A DNA stretch of 30,141 nucleotides from Candidatus Poribacteria bacterium (GTDB taxonomy: Bacteria; Poribacteria; WGA-4E; UBA9662), in the NCBI GenBank assembly GCA_002699335.1, contig PACG01000079.1:8841-38981 (forward strand), written 5' to 3'. The notes beneath the pieces are model-generated. The model was not told the origin of the DNA, did no database searches, and saw only the letters and a list, made by a program, of their open reading frames with translations. The first letter of the stretch is position 1; each line of letters begins with the position of its first letter. The position numbers and the translations under genes were made by a program. Of this stretch, positions 1 through 8,648 are shown piece by piece.

Positions 1-759
1 CCCTGTTTGCGCATAGAGCGGGTCTTTCTATGTGGGCTATCCTGTTTTTCTAGGAATATACTGTTGTAGCGCTATCGGTATAACCAAGATTAGAAGCAGG
101 CTTGGGCTACCGGCACATGAAATTCTTTTTTTGGACTCTTCTCGGACAATAGTGACCACAATGGGTAACCGAGCGTTAGGGCCGCGAAACTTGACCATTC
201 TCTCTTTTTTATGGACTAACTCGGGATCAAGCAGGACATCCAATGCCGAATCAACTCGAAGCATTCCGAATCGGGGAACAGTCCCGTATCGATAATCGAC
301 AGGTGCTAAGCGCCTTGATTATATCCTTAGTGATCGGTATTCCATTGACTTTTCTAATATACCTCAATCTGTCATCAATATGGCGCTGCTGTCCAATCGG
401 AGATTAGCGGAATGGAAAGGGAGAGCTTTACCTATCGGCTTCAGTTGTGGTTAACATCTCCAACCACAGCTAATTATTCGGCTGTTGGCTTCATGGGACT
501 CGGTTTTGCTATCACAACTTTCCTACTGGTCATCAAAACGCGCTTCCTCTGGTGGCCGCTTCATCCAGTTGGTTATGTTCTGGGAGTTAGTCCAGCAGAA
601 ATAGTATATATTTGGGTGCCTGTTCTTATTAGTTGGCTAATTAAGTTTGCCATCCTCAAGTTTGGAGGATTAAGGGCTTACCGTAGTGCAACTCCGTTTT
701 TTGCCGGCTTGATACTAGGAGACTACTCCATGGCCTGGCACCCTGTTGTTTGGTGGTAA
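1..759 (+). pseudogene. Decayed DUF6785/DUF6784-like polytopic membrane protein, C-terminal part
   Basis: This is the C-terminal portion of a large multi-pass membrane protein, broken by frameshifts and entering from the left window edge. Consecutive pieces of one protein lie in three frames. Bases 3-50 read LFAHRAGLSMWAILFF and stop. Bases from about 50 to 230 carry ITKIRSRLGLPAHE and LGPRNLTILSFLW. Bases 237-378 carry HPMPNQLEAFRIGEQ and a hydrophobic helix. Bases 379-759 carry YGAAVQSEISGMERESFTYR and then TRFLWWPLHPVGYVLG and KFGGLRAYRSATPFF. The order and motifs match, from memory of the family, the DUF6785/DUF6784 proteins common in Poribacteria-like genomes, whose function I do not know. 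At least three frameshifts make a full product impossible. The family name rests on recall; the pseudogene status rests on frame continuity seen directly. Confidence 0.72.
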
Positions 760-1435
760 TCAACAGGAAATGCGCACGATTGTTCAGCTTTCCCCCATTA
801 AAAATAAGAGATAACGATAAAGCTTGACCTCTCATTCCGAAAGTCCTAACAATATCTGAGAGCATTTACTTAAAGATAGAGTAAGACAATATTTTGGAAG
901 CGCTTGAAAGCTTGAGACTCGGTGAGGTTAATCCCGATTTTGAGAGTATTGTTCAACATATGCCCAGATCTTGAAACTACTTTGGTTCTTCGTGTCATCC
1001 TCCCAAGAATCCATAGGACGTCTTTCCTTGACCATAAGATCAAGGCGGCAAAGGCCGGTTTTAATAGCGATTTGTTGTTCAACACGGCCGCCCCCTGGCA
1101 CAAAATTATAAGCGTAGTCTTGAATCTAGGGCACTGTTTGCCTAGAACCTTACCATTCTTTACAATGGCTTAGAGGAATAATTTTTGCCTGACATTGACA
1201 TAGAATACTTCTCCTTTCCATTCTTTGGAGGACATGTAACATAGCATTCTTGTTATCTCTCTATAATTTTATACTCTCAAGCTGGATTCCGTTATAATGG
1301 TGCGGCCAACATTCGGCTTGATTTCCTATGCCAAAGGGAATTTTCCTGCTTTGAGATCGACTTTGTGGACCTGGCCTTTGCGTGGCCGGGCACCTGTGGA
1401 TGTGAATCTATCAGACAAACAGAAAGGACTGAAAA
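760..1435. other. Long intergenic stretch, mostly without recognisable content
   Basis: No convincing intact gene is visible between the membrane-protein fossil and the oxidoreductase. The only hint of past coding is a minus-strand frame at 870-1103, described separately. A TATAAT box lies at 1293-1298, about 140 bases before the oxidoreductase start, but without a convincing -35 box, so I do not call it a promoter. Confidence 0.5.
870..1103 (-). pseudogene. Possible transposase C-terminal remnant (weak)
   Basis: A 77-codon minus-strand frame contains LGRMTRRTKVVSRSGHM followed by an amphipathic stretch ending in FKRFQNIVLLYL. The run of a basic RRTKVVS segment followed by a helix recalls the C-terminal end of some IS1-like transposases. 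No DDE catalytic residues, terminal inverted repeats or target-site duplications are visible, and the N-terminal part of the frame looks like noise. It may equally be a chance open frame in a gene-poor region. Confidence 0.28.
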
Positions 1436-2476
1436 ATGAGTAATGCACTACTGAGACTTGGAATCGTCGGTTGTGGTTGGGCTGGCCAACAAGCGGTGGG
1501 GGCTGGCCAGACTGTGCCGCGAACGACCATCGTTGCTGTTGCTGAACCGATAAAAGCCTTGCGTTCTACCACCATGGAGAATTACGGTGTGTCCCGTGGC
1601 TACGAGGACTACCGACAACTCCTGAACGATTCGGAGATTGATGCGGTCTACCTGGCGGTGAATCCACCGATGCGCTATCAGATGGTGCTGGATTCGCTTG
1701 AGGCAGGGAAGCATGTACAGGTACAAAAACCTCACGCTGTCAGGGCCCATCAAATCCTCGAATTTGAGCATAAGGCGAAGTCGGCAGGAAAAACCCTACA
1801 GTTTTGCTACTTCATGCGTCACTATCCGCACAACAGACAACTTAGTGCGATGGTGGCGGCAGGGGCTATCGGTGAGGCTTACCACGCCCGTATCTTTGGT
1901 AAGTATCACAGTCGCCCTGAACCGGCCGGGATCACCAAGTGGTTGCAAATCTATGGACAAAAGGGCGGGGTTCTTGGCCAGCACTACTCACACGAACTGG
2001 ACCTGGCCTGGTTCTGGATGGGTTGTCCCAAACCTGAGTGGGCATTCGCGGGTCGGCACGCGGTCTACCGACTTTATGACGGACCTGAAGGTCCGGCTGA
2101 AGATTACTTTTCTGGCATGGTTGGCCTGGAAGGTGGAAAAATAATTCAGATCGACTGCTCTCGCTGGCTCCATTCTGAATCTAAGACGGTCATGGAGCTC
2201 TATGGAAGCGAAGGTGCGATCTCAAACGGAAAGATCGCACGCAACGACGGGGAGGGAAACATCTCTTTCGAGGAGGCTAGTGGGCCGGTGGATGTTACGC
2301 ATACTCAGCCGCCGGAAAAGATACCCGTCTTCTACTACGAAATCGAGCACTTCGCCATGGCCGTGGCCGGCGAGGTTGAGCCGGAGATGAACGCAGCAGA
2401 TGCTTATACCTTCATGAAGATCCTCGATGCGCTTTATGACAGTGCAAAAGACAATCAGAAAATTTTGATCGATTGA
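1436..2476 (+). CDS. Gfo/Idh/MocA family oxidoreductase
   Basis: A 346-residue NAD(P)-dependent oxidoreductase acting in the cytoplasm, probably on a sugar, sugar acid or inositol-like substrate; the exact substrate cannot be read from sequence. The N-terminus carries a Rossmann nucleotide-binding turn (LGIVGCGWAGQQA, residues about 7-19). Near residue 95 the family EKP motif appears as VQKPHA, so the usual Glu is Gln while the catalytic-site Lys is kept. The C-terminal half has SHELDLAWFWMG, corresponding to the substrate-domain His/Asp region. Length is normal for the family. The ATG at 1436 is preceded by AAAGGA at 1423-1428, a good ribosome-binding site. It is the only intact gene between two pseudogenes, so its original operon partners may be lost. 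Confidence 0.92.
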   Translation: MSNALLRLGIVGCGWAGQQAVGAGQTVPRTTIVAVAEPIKALRSTTMENYGVSRGYEDYRQLLNDSEIDAVYLAVNPPMRYQMVLDSLEAGKHVQVQKPHAVRAHQILEFEHKAKSAGKTLQFCYFMRHYPHNRQLSAMVAAGAIGEAYHARIFGKYHSRPEPAGITKWLQIYGQKGGVLGQHYSHELDLAWFWMGCPKPEWAFAGRHAVYRLYDGPEGPAEDYFSGMVGLEGGKIIQIDCSRWLHSESKTVMELYGSEGAISNGKIARNDGEGNISFEEASGPVDVTHTQPPEKIPVFYYEIEHFAMAVAGEVEPEMNAADAYTFMKILDALYDSAKDNQKILID

Positions 2477-2864
2477 TCGGCACTTATGACTGTACTCTCT
2501 TCTCGTCTATCCAGAGCAACCGACCGAGGTTTTTTCAGTGGAGATTTGGTTGCTTGATCATATTAATCATCTAATTAGCGCTTCATTATGCTAAGTCCTA
2601 GCAGATTGAACAATATCACTAGCAAGGATGCTTACCAGCATCTGGTCTAATTCCAGATACGATCTCCCAAACAGCAGAAGACAAACTCTGGTCTACATGT
2701 GCCACTCTATTTCTTCACTATGGGCATATTTTATGCGACACCAAGCGGTGTTGGGACTTAATCGAGTCGGCCGGCCAAAGTTAGCATTCCTACTTGTAAT
2801 CCAGCCCACAGCTGAAAAAGCAATCTATGATAACTTACACTGCTAGATAGATGAGGAAGGCAGT
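2477..2864. other. Intergenic stretch with nothing recognised
   Basis: The 388 bases between the oxidoreductase stop and the sulfatase start show no convincing coding frame, no terminator hairpin with a T-tract and no consensus promoter. The only strong signal is the GAGGAAGG ribosome-binding site at 2853-2860 belonging to the broken sulfatase gene. Confidence 0.5.
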
Positions 2865-4266
2865 ATGCTGAATTTTATTGTTATTTGTGTCGATACATTC
2901 CGAACTGATATAGTGATATAAGTAGGTGAGGGGAAAAAACACGCTTTCATCGCGACTCCTAATCTGGACGCACTGAAAAGGCAAAGCACTGTTTTTGAAA
3001 ATGCCTACGGTGAAGGACAGCCAACTATCCAGATGAGACGAAACCTGATGACGGGCAGATGCAGTTTCCCTTGGCATCATAATCCTGGCGACCGTGGGCT
3101 CTGGCCTAATGCTCTCGGCTGACATCAAATCCCCCTCATCAACAAACATTGTCAGAATACTTCTTTGAAACCGGTTATGTGGCCGGATTAGTGGCCGACA
3201 CCTATCACATGTTTAAGGGCAGCCAGAACTTCACTCGTGGTTTTATGCAATGGGCTTTTGTCCGAGGTCAGGAGGACCATCCGTGTTGTCATGGGCCGCT
3301 TAATGCCATTGATCTAGCGCCCTACGTTGTTGCCACGGGGCAAGAGGATGATGCACACGCCGGCCTGCGGCAATACTTGCTGAATGTACAGGAACGTCAA
3401 ACGGAAGAAGATCACTTCATTCCCCAAGTATTCCAGACTGCTGCTGACTGGATTAGCCAAAATGCAGACAACGCCCCATTTTTCCTTTGGGTGGATAGTT
3501 TCGCTCCACACGAATATTGGGATCCACCGACGGCATTTGCCGACCGCTATTTTGCCGATCCAGCAGTGAAGGATTTCATCGTGCCCAGCATGTGTGACGA
3601 GAGCGAGGCCGGCATCCGAGGAACCAAAGCCCTTTACTATGGTATGGTTACGTGACCTTCGTTGATAAATGGATCGGCCATCTGCTCAATCGGTTGGAAG
3701 ACCTAAAATTGAACGGGTGAGACTGTCCTAATTTTTCTCACCAACCACGGTACAGAACTGATGGACAATGGAGCTTTCGGTAAAGGCAAACATGGTCCAC
3801 GGAATTATAACGCCAAAATTAATCTGTGGTTCCGCCATCCAGATCAGGTACCCGTTACGGTCGAGCCGTTGATTCTGAGCCATCACTTCTGCCCAACGTT
3901 GCTCAACTAGCTGGAATCGAACACCAGCCACTAGATGGTCAAGGCCTCTGAGCGTTATTAAAAGGCAAGAAACGACCAGAGATGGAAGACACCGTCATCC
4001 ATGCTTGGACTAACCGAGTCTCAGTGCGTAGTAGGGAGTGGGCCTGCATCGTCGATACCACCAACGAATCTATTCTACCCTTGCTCTTTAATCGTCGATC
4101 CGATCCGAACGCATCATTGGCTGCCAGAATTGAGGCCAAATGTTGGAAGAAATGGCAAGTTGGGAAAGAAGGGGATCAGCTGTTGCTGAGCCAAGTGGTA
4201 GAAATTTCTTGGGCTACCAAATCGACGCCACTAGCTAAAACCAACTGGGTCGTAGCTTGGCTGTGA
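2865..4266 (+). pseudogene. Decayed sulfatase (alkaline-phosphatase superfamily)
   Basis: A sulfatase gene broken by several lesions. It keeps a strong ribosome-binding site (GAGGAAGG) and start (MLNFIVICVDTFRTDIV), then hits an in-frame TAA at 2919. It resumes in the same frame with TPNLDALKRQS, FENAYGEGQPT and MRRNLMTGR, then stops at 3120. The frame moves to 3128-3655 with TLSEYFFETGYVAGLVADTY and APFFLWVDSFAPHEYW. It moves again at 3652 (VTFVDKWIGHLLNRLE), stops at 3718, and continues in a further frame with FLTNHGTELMDNGAFGKGKH and NYNAKINLWFRHPDQ, the C-terminal metal-binding region. The tail (QLAGIEHQPLDGQ, then IVDTTNESILP) follows after one more shift and a TGA at 3949. Where sulfatases carry the Cys/Ser that becomes formylglycine, the reading is QPTIQMRR, so the precursor may already have lacked a standard site. 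I count at least three frameshifts and three in-frame stops. Confidence 0.9.
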
Positions 4267-4598
4267 GTCAATTGCCTCTTCGGGTCGCTTCGAATTCTAA
4301 TGGGATGAGTTGGGATGAAATCGTGGCCCAAAACAGACAAGGTTGTCAGAGATCGATGGCTACCATTTATTATCTCCTACTAATCAGGTTATCGGTTAAA
4401 GTCAATTGGGATACAGAACTCAATCAAGGACTAAGACATAGATGCTATTTCTACCGAAAGATTTATTATAGATCAGATCTGATAGCTCTGATCTTTTATT
4501 TTGCTATAAAAACTCACACCAAGCGTTTAACAATTAAAAATGATAGAAAAATAACGTAAAACCAGGCGGCTTAGCTAGTATTATCCTGTTTTTTGCGC
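4267..4598. other. Intergenic stretch before HU
   Basis: No coding sequence is recognised. The stretch is A+T rich towards its right end, holds one terminator-like hairpin at 4470-4498 and leads into the HU promoter. Confidence 0.5.
4470..4498 (+). terminator. Possible intrinsic terminator
   Basis: AGATCAGA at 4470-4477 is complementary to TCTGATCT at 4487-4494, with a 9-base loop, followed by a T-rich run (4494-4503). The arms are A+T rich, so the hairpin is weaker than the HU terminator. It would insulate HU from transcription coming from the left. Confidence 0.45.
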
Positions 4599-4627
4599 TT
4601 GACAGCCTTTATAGCGTATAGTATAAT
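4599..4627 (+). promoter_or_regulatory. Consensus sigma-70 promoter of the HU gene
   Basis: TTGACA at 4599-4604 and TATAAT at 4622-4627 are separated by exactly 17 bases, a perfect housekeeping promoter. Predicted transcription starts near 4634, giving an untranslated leader of about 65 bases before the HU start. This fits the high expression expected of a nucleoid protein. Confidence 0.88.
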
Positions 4628-4699
4628 GGGCTCAGATTCAGTTATAGTGTGAGTTTCTGACAATTGTTTTTGATTTTTTTATAATCCTGAGGTATGAAA

Positions 4700-4987
4700 A
4701 TGGCAGATAAAAGACTAACGAAGCAAGATATTGTAAATGCGGTTTCTGAAAGTGCAGGGCTAAGTCGAGCAGATGCAACATCCGCACTTGATGCGGTGTG
4801 TAGTACCATAACCGACTCTCTAGCTGACGGCAACTCAGTTGGTATTGTTGGATTTGGGACTTTTGAGGTTAAGAGTCGAAGTGCGCGTACAGGGCGAAAC
4901 CCACAGACGGGCGAACCATTGCAAATTGCGGCTAAACGAGTTCCTTCCTTCCGTGCTGGCAAGAAGCTAAAAGACAGCATTAACTAA
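4700..4987 (+). CDS. HU family DNA-binding protein
   Basis: A 95-residue histone-like protein that binds and bends DNA as a dimer in the nucleoid. It shows the whole HU/IHF fold: N-terminal helices (LTKQDIVNAVSESAGLS), the conserved VGIVGFGTFEVKSRSARTG segment, the GRNPQTGEPLQI DNA-binding arm, and the FRAGKKLKDSIN tail. I place the start at 4700 because GAGG at 4689-4692 is 7 bases upstream; the other in-frame ATG at 4694 is only one base from it. The second reading begins MADKRLTKQ, as HU proteins commonly do. The gene is monocistronic, between its own consensus promoter and a strong terminator. HU cannot be split from IHF subunits by sequence alone here, but a single gene of this form is usually HU. 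Confidence 0.95.
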   Translation: MADKRLTKQDIVNAVSESAGLSRADATSALDAVCSTITDSLADGNSVGIVGFGTFEVKSRSARTGRNPQTGEPLQIAAKRVPSFRAGKKLKDSIN

Positions 4988-5013
4988 ATTAGCATCATTT
5001 TAATCCCTTCAGT

Positions 5014-5034
5014 GGGGGAGTCGTTCCCCCTTTT
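5014..5034 (+). terminator. Rho-independent terminator of the HU gene
   Basis: GGGGGA (5014-5019) pairs with TCCCCC (5025-5030) around a 5-base loop and is followed by four T residues. It lies 27 bases after the HU stop codon. Confidence 0.88.
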
Positions 5035-5078
5035 AACCTCCTTTCTCATCGAACATCTCTTTTCTTTCCCTTATCTCG

Positions 5079-5107
5079 CTACAGTTGGACCTTCTTTCCA
5101 ACTGTAG
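5079..5107 (+). repeat. Perfect 11-bp inverted repeat just ahead of the GHMP kinase
   Basis: CTACAGTTGGA (5079-5089) and TCCAACTGTAG (5097-5107) are perfect inverse complements around a 7-base loop. The right arm ends three bases before the GAGG ribosome-binding site of the next gene. It could be an RNA hairpin affecting initiation or stability, or a DNA operator. There is no T-tract, so it is not a typical terminator. Confidence 0.75.
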
Positions 5108-5113
5108 TAAGAG

Positions 5114-6190
5114 GTGGCTAATTTGCTGATTCGATCTCGGGCTCCAGTGCGTATTGACTTCGCTGGCGGATGGACAGACGTCGCATTGTTTACTCGTGAT
5201 GCCGCTGGTATTGTAGTTAACGCCGCAATCCAGCTCTACTCTTTTGCTACCCTTAAGCAGAGACGAAACCAGCAGATTATCGATGAGACCAACTCTGATT
5301 CGGCGCAAGATCTAAGTCAAGGGGTTCGGATTTATTCCGCCGACTTTGATATCTCTGTCGAGGCAGAAGATGTTCAGACGTTAGAATACGACGGAAACGT
5401 CGATCTGGTTAAAGCTGCCGTTCGTCGAATGTCCATTACACATGGTGGCTTCGACCTAATTTCAGAGTCAATTGCACCGCCTGGAAGTGGATTAGGAACT
5501 TCAGCAGCCATGGGTGTGGCGTTAGTTGCTGCTCTGGCAAAGTTTGAATCTCAAACTTTACTCCCTTTTGAGTTCGCGGAACTAGCCAGCGCAATCGAAC
5601 AACAAGAATTAGAAATTCTAGGGGGAAAGCAGGATCATTACGCCAGTGCAGTCGGCGGCATCAACTACATGGAGTTTATAGGCAAGACGGTTAAAACTGC
5701 TCCGCTACAGTTATCAGCCAACATCTGTTACGAGCTAGAGAAAAATCTAGTGTTATGTTACACAGGTAAATCTAGGTTATCAGGAAATATCCACCAAAAT
5801 GTAACCGACGCTTACTTGTCAGGTGACGCTCAGACTTTAGTAGCCTTGAGCAACCTGCGGTCAATCGCTCAACAGACGAAAGAAGCTTTAATGCAAGGGC
5901 ACTTGTCAACCTTCGGGGAATTGTTGTCCAAAAATTGGGAAAACCAAAAGATGCTACATGCTTCGGTTACAAACGACCAGATCGAATCTTTGTTTCAGAT
6001 GGCCTTAGCCAATGGAGCAATCGGTGGTAAAGCCTGTGGGGCTGGCGGTGGGGGATGTTTGCTCTTTTATTGCCAGCCGGGCCAAGAACATCAAGTCCGC
6101 AAAAGTTTATTGGAGGCAGGGGCCCAGATTTTAGATTTCACCTTTGACTTTTCTGGATTGCAGACCTGGACTTCCGAGCCGGAAAAATAG
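5114..6190 (+). CDS. GHMP-family sugar kinase (heptose-7-phosphate kinase / fucokinase-like)
   Basis: A cytoplasmic ATP-dependent small-molecule kinase of the galacto-, homoserine, mevalonate and phosphomevalonate kinase superfamily. Motif 1 is RAPVRIDFAGGWTDV near the N-terminus. The ATP-binding motif 2 is PPGSGLGTSAAMG (residues about 122-134). Motif 3 is GACGAGGGGCLLFY-like near residue 310 (read as GGKACGAGGGGCLLFY). The FAGGWTD form of motif 1 points to the HddA-like heptose-7-phosphate kinases or bacterial fucokinase domains, thus to nucleotide-sugar supply for surface glycans; substrate is inference. The 358-residue frame opens at GTG 5114, but that codon overlaps the GAGG at 5111-5114. 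A TTG at 5123, eight bases downstream of GAGG, gives the family-like start MLIRSRAPVRID and is more likely. A perfect inverted repeat lies immediately upstream. MoxR follows after 33 bases. Confidence 0.88.
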   Translation: MANLLIRSRAPVRIDFAGGWTDVALFTRDAAGIVVNAAIQLYSFATLKQRRNQQIIDETNSDSAQDLSQGVRIYSADFDISVEAEDVQTLEYDGNVDLVKAAVRRMSITHGGFDLISESIAPPGSGLGTSAAMGVALVAALAKFESQTLLPFEFAELASAIEQQELEILGGKQDHYASAVGGINYMEFIGKTVKTAPLQLSANICYELEKNLVLCYTGKSRLSGNIHQNVTDAYLSGDAQTLVALSNLRSIAQQTKEALMQGHLSTFGELLSKNWENQKMLHASVTNDQIESLFQMALANGAIGGKACGAGGGGCLLFYCQPGQEHQVRKSLLEAGAQILDFTFDFSGLQTWTSEPEK

Positions 6191-6223
6191 TCGGTGAACA
6201 AAGAGAAAATAGGTGCAAATTAG

Positions 6224-7270
6224 GTGAAGACCGGCAATATCGAAGCTCCAGTAGCTTCTGCTTCCTTGGCTAACGACGCATCAGACCTACAGCAAGCCGA
6301 ACGACTCCGAGATGCTCGGGCTGCTGTTCTGAGTGAGCTACAAAAGCGGATTGTTGGGCAGAGACAGGTCATTGATGAACTGCTGATTACGCTCTTTTCG
6401 GGCGGGCACTGTTTGTTGATTGGTGTACCAGGTCTAGCCAAAACACTTCTGATCCGCACCCTGTCCGAAATTCTTGATCTACAGTTCAATCGAATCCAGT
6501 TTACGCCGGATCTAATGCCGGCCGATATTACTGGGACTGACATTATTCAGGAAGATGTATCAACCGGTAACCGCTCTTTTCGTTTTATTCAAGGCCCAAT
6601 TTTTTCTAATATCATTTTGGCAGACGAGATTAACCGAACACCCCCTAAAACGCAAGCAGCTCTGCTCCAAGCGATGCAGGAACACAACGTCACCGCCAGT
6701 GGACAGACCTATCCACTGCCAGAACCATTCTTCGTTCTCGCCACGCAAAATCCGATTGAACAAGAGGGAACCTATCCACTTCCCGAAGCGCAACTGGATC
6801 GTTTCATGTTTAACATCCACATCGATTATCCAGAAAAAGACCACGAGAAGCAGATTGTAATGTCGACGACCTCAGCTTATGAAGCGACTTTTAACCGGGT
6901 GCTAACCGGAACCGAAATCCTTCAACTTCAGCAACTGGTACGGAAAGTTCCTGTTGCTGAATCGATTGTTGACTACGCAGTAGCCATAAGCCGACACACC
7001 CGTCCTAATAATAGCGATTCCCCTCAGTTTGTTAAAGATTGGGTGAACTGGGGTGCAGGTCCTAGAGCTTCGCAATATCTGATTCTGGGAGCTAAAGCCC
7101 GGGCGGTTATGTTGGGTCGATCTCATGCCAGCTTTGAGGACGTTAAAGCTGTTGCCAGGTCTGTTCTCAGACATCGAATTTTGACTAACTTTAACGCTGA
7201 AGCCGATGGTATTACTAGCTTGGATGTAATCGACAAGCTGCTTGAAATCGAGGTTGGATCGCTAACATAG
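6224..7270 (+). CDS. MoxR-family AAA+ ATPase
   Basis: A 348-residue AAA+ ATPase of the MoxR branch, thought to act as a chaperone that matures or activates partner proteins, often VWA-domain proteins. Walker A is GVPGLAKT (residues 67-74). Walker B is ILADEINRTPPKTQAAL (about 131-147). Sensor 1 is ATQNPIEQEGTYPLPEAQ, followed by LDRF. The C-terminal lid has GPRASQYLILGAKARAV. The start is a GTG, with AGG at 6211-6213 as a weak ribosome-binding site. Its usual neighbours, a DUF58 protein and VWA-domain proteins, are absent: it sits between a sugar kinase and holA, so its clients must be encoded elsewhere. Confidence 0.93.
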   Translation: MKTGNIEAPVASASLANDASDLQQAERLRDARAAVLSELQKRIVGQRQVIDELLITLFSGGHCLLIGVPGLAKTLLIRTLSEILDLQFNRIQFTPDLMPADITGTDIIQEDVSTGNRSFRFIQGPIFSNIILADEINRTPPKTQAALLQAMQEHNVTASGQTYPLPEPFFVLATQNPIEQEGTYPLPEAQLDRFMFNIHIDYPEKDHEKQIVMSTTSAYEATFNRVLTGTEILQLQQLVRKVPVAESIVDYAVAISRHTRPNNSDSPQFVKDWVNWGAGPRASQYLILGAKARAVMLGRSHASFEDVKAVARSVLRHRILTNFNAEADGITSLDVIDKLLEIEVGSLT

Positions 7271-7355
7271 TCTCCCGTTGTTTACTCACCTGAGCCAATT
7301 TGATGGATCATCTTTGGCAACCCAAAACCAATCCGATTGAATGTGACTTTCAGTC

Positions 7356-8648
7356 ATGCAAAATTCTCCCTCTCGCCAATCTAGCCTGATCCAAGACATT
7401 AAAGCTGGCAAGATTGCCCCCATCTATCTGCTTGCTGGGGAAGAAGCCTTCTTGGTTACAGAGACGGTTAAGCAACTGCTAGATCTACTTTTAGATTCCG
7501 GTTCCCGCGACTTTAACCTCGATATTTTTGATGGTTCTCAGATATCAGTGCGGGAAATTCTGAGTGCGGTCGAAGTCTACCCTGTAATTGCTGATTGGCG
7601 AGTGGTACTGGTCAACGACCCCGATTTTTTACAGCCCACCTCAACGAATAACTCGATATCTCCAACCCCCGAACCAATAGAAGATGCAGAAGATCTTGAC
7701 ACAGTCGGTGCTGAGATTGTCGATCCCCTCTTTACCGGCACACCAGCTGAACCAACTGAACCGGCGATAGTAGGAGTTGACGATTTTATAGACCTAGATC
7801 CCGCGGAGCGGTTTTTATCCTGGTTGACAGGAATACTACCTAAATTCAGCGTCCTGATTCTCGCCTGTCGGCATAAGATTGATGCACGTAGTCGGATCGT
7901 GAAAGAAATTCGCCGTCTGGGACAATATGTTGAATTTCCTCAGACCGATAGACCCACGCAAAATGACCCTTTATTTCAACAGGTAAAGGAGCAGGTCACC
8001 AAAGCTGGTAAGCAGATTAGCCTCAGTACCTATAATCTAATGCGGCAACGAACCGGACAGGACGCCCATCGGATTTTCCAGGAATTGGAAAAAGCCATCG
8101 CCTATGTGGGTGATAGAGAACGGATTGAAGATAAAGATATTCGCGGGTTAATCACCGAGATAGCCAACGAGAGCATCTTTGCCTTAACCGATGCGGTGGG
8201 AAGAAAAAATGTTTCGCACGCCTTGCTGAGTCTACATCGGTTGCTGCAAAGTGGCGAAGCCGCTATTAAAGTTAATGCCCTGATTGCACGCCAAATCCGA
8301 CTCTTGCTTCAGGCGCGCTTATTGGTGGAAGAGAAGCTATTGCAAGAAGATGCGGGAAGATCCAATTATCAAGTTTTCAATCAGCGTGTTTTCCAACCTC
8401 TAGCTGAAAAAGCCAGCCACCGGCTCCCTGAAAGCGCTCAACTTAATTTGTTGAAGCAAAATCCGTATGCAGCCTATAAAATTGCGCAATCCCTTCGGTT
8501 CTTCGGACAGGTTGAACTTGAGAACGCATTAGAAAGCGTACTGCAGGCGGACATTGAGCTAAAAAGTAGCAGTTTGCCTACAGAGCAAATCCTAGAAGAG
8601 TTGATCTGTGATTTATGTCGTCGACCTGTTCTCCGTTCTCGTCGTTAA
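7356..8648 (+). CDS. holA: DNA polymerase III subunit delta
   Basis: The clamp-loader delta subunit, which opens the beta sliding clamp during replication. The N-terminus (IKAGKIAPIYLLAGEEAFLV) matches HolA, followed by the FNLDIFDG region. The middle has CRHKIDARSRIVKEI, the C-terminal half ESIFALTDAVGRKN and then ALIARQIRLLLQAR, and the tail contains NPYAAYKIAQSLRFF. At 430 residues it is longer than the roughly 330-350 usual for the family. The extra length is an acidic, Pro/Thr-rich insert at about residues 92-150, rich in Asp and Glu, which looks like a flexible surface loop in the first domain. No clear ribosome-binding site precedes the ATG at 7356. The 3' end overlaps the convergent minus-strand gene by 36 bases. 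Confidence 0.9.
   Translation: MQNSPSRQSSLIQDIKAGKIAPIYLLAGEEAFLVTETVKQLLDLLLDSGSRDFNLDIFDGSQISVREILSAVEVYPVIADWRVVLVNDPDFLQPTSTNNSISPTPEPIEDAEDLDTVGAEIVDPLFTGTPAEPTEPAIVGVDDFIDLDPAERFLSWLTGILPKFSVLILACRHKIDARSRIVKEIRRLGQYVEFPQTDRPTQNDPLFQQVKEQVTKAGKQISLSTYNLMRQRTGQDAHRIFQELEKAIAYVGDRERIEDKDIRGLITEIANESIFALTDAVGRKNVSHALLSLHRLLQSGEAAIKVNALIARQIRLLLQARLLVEEKLLQEDAGRSNYQVFNQRVFQPLAEKASHRLPESAQLNLLKQNPYAAYKIAQSLRFFGQVELENALESVLQADIELKSSSLPTEQILEELICDLCRRPVLRSRR

Noticed and set aside
1436..2476. Several long open frames on both strands within the oxidoreductase gene
   Set aside because: They are shadow frames; only the 346-codon frame shows family motifs.
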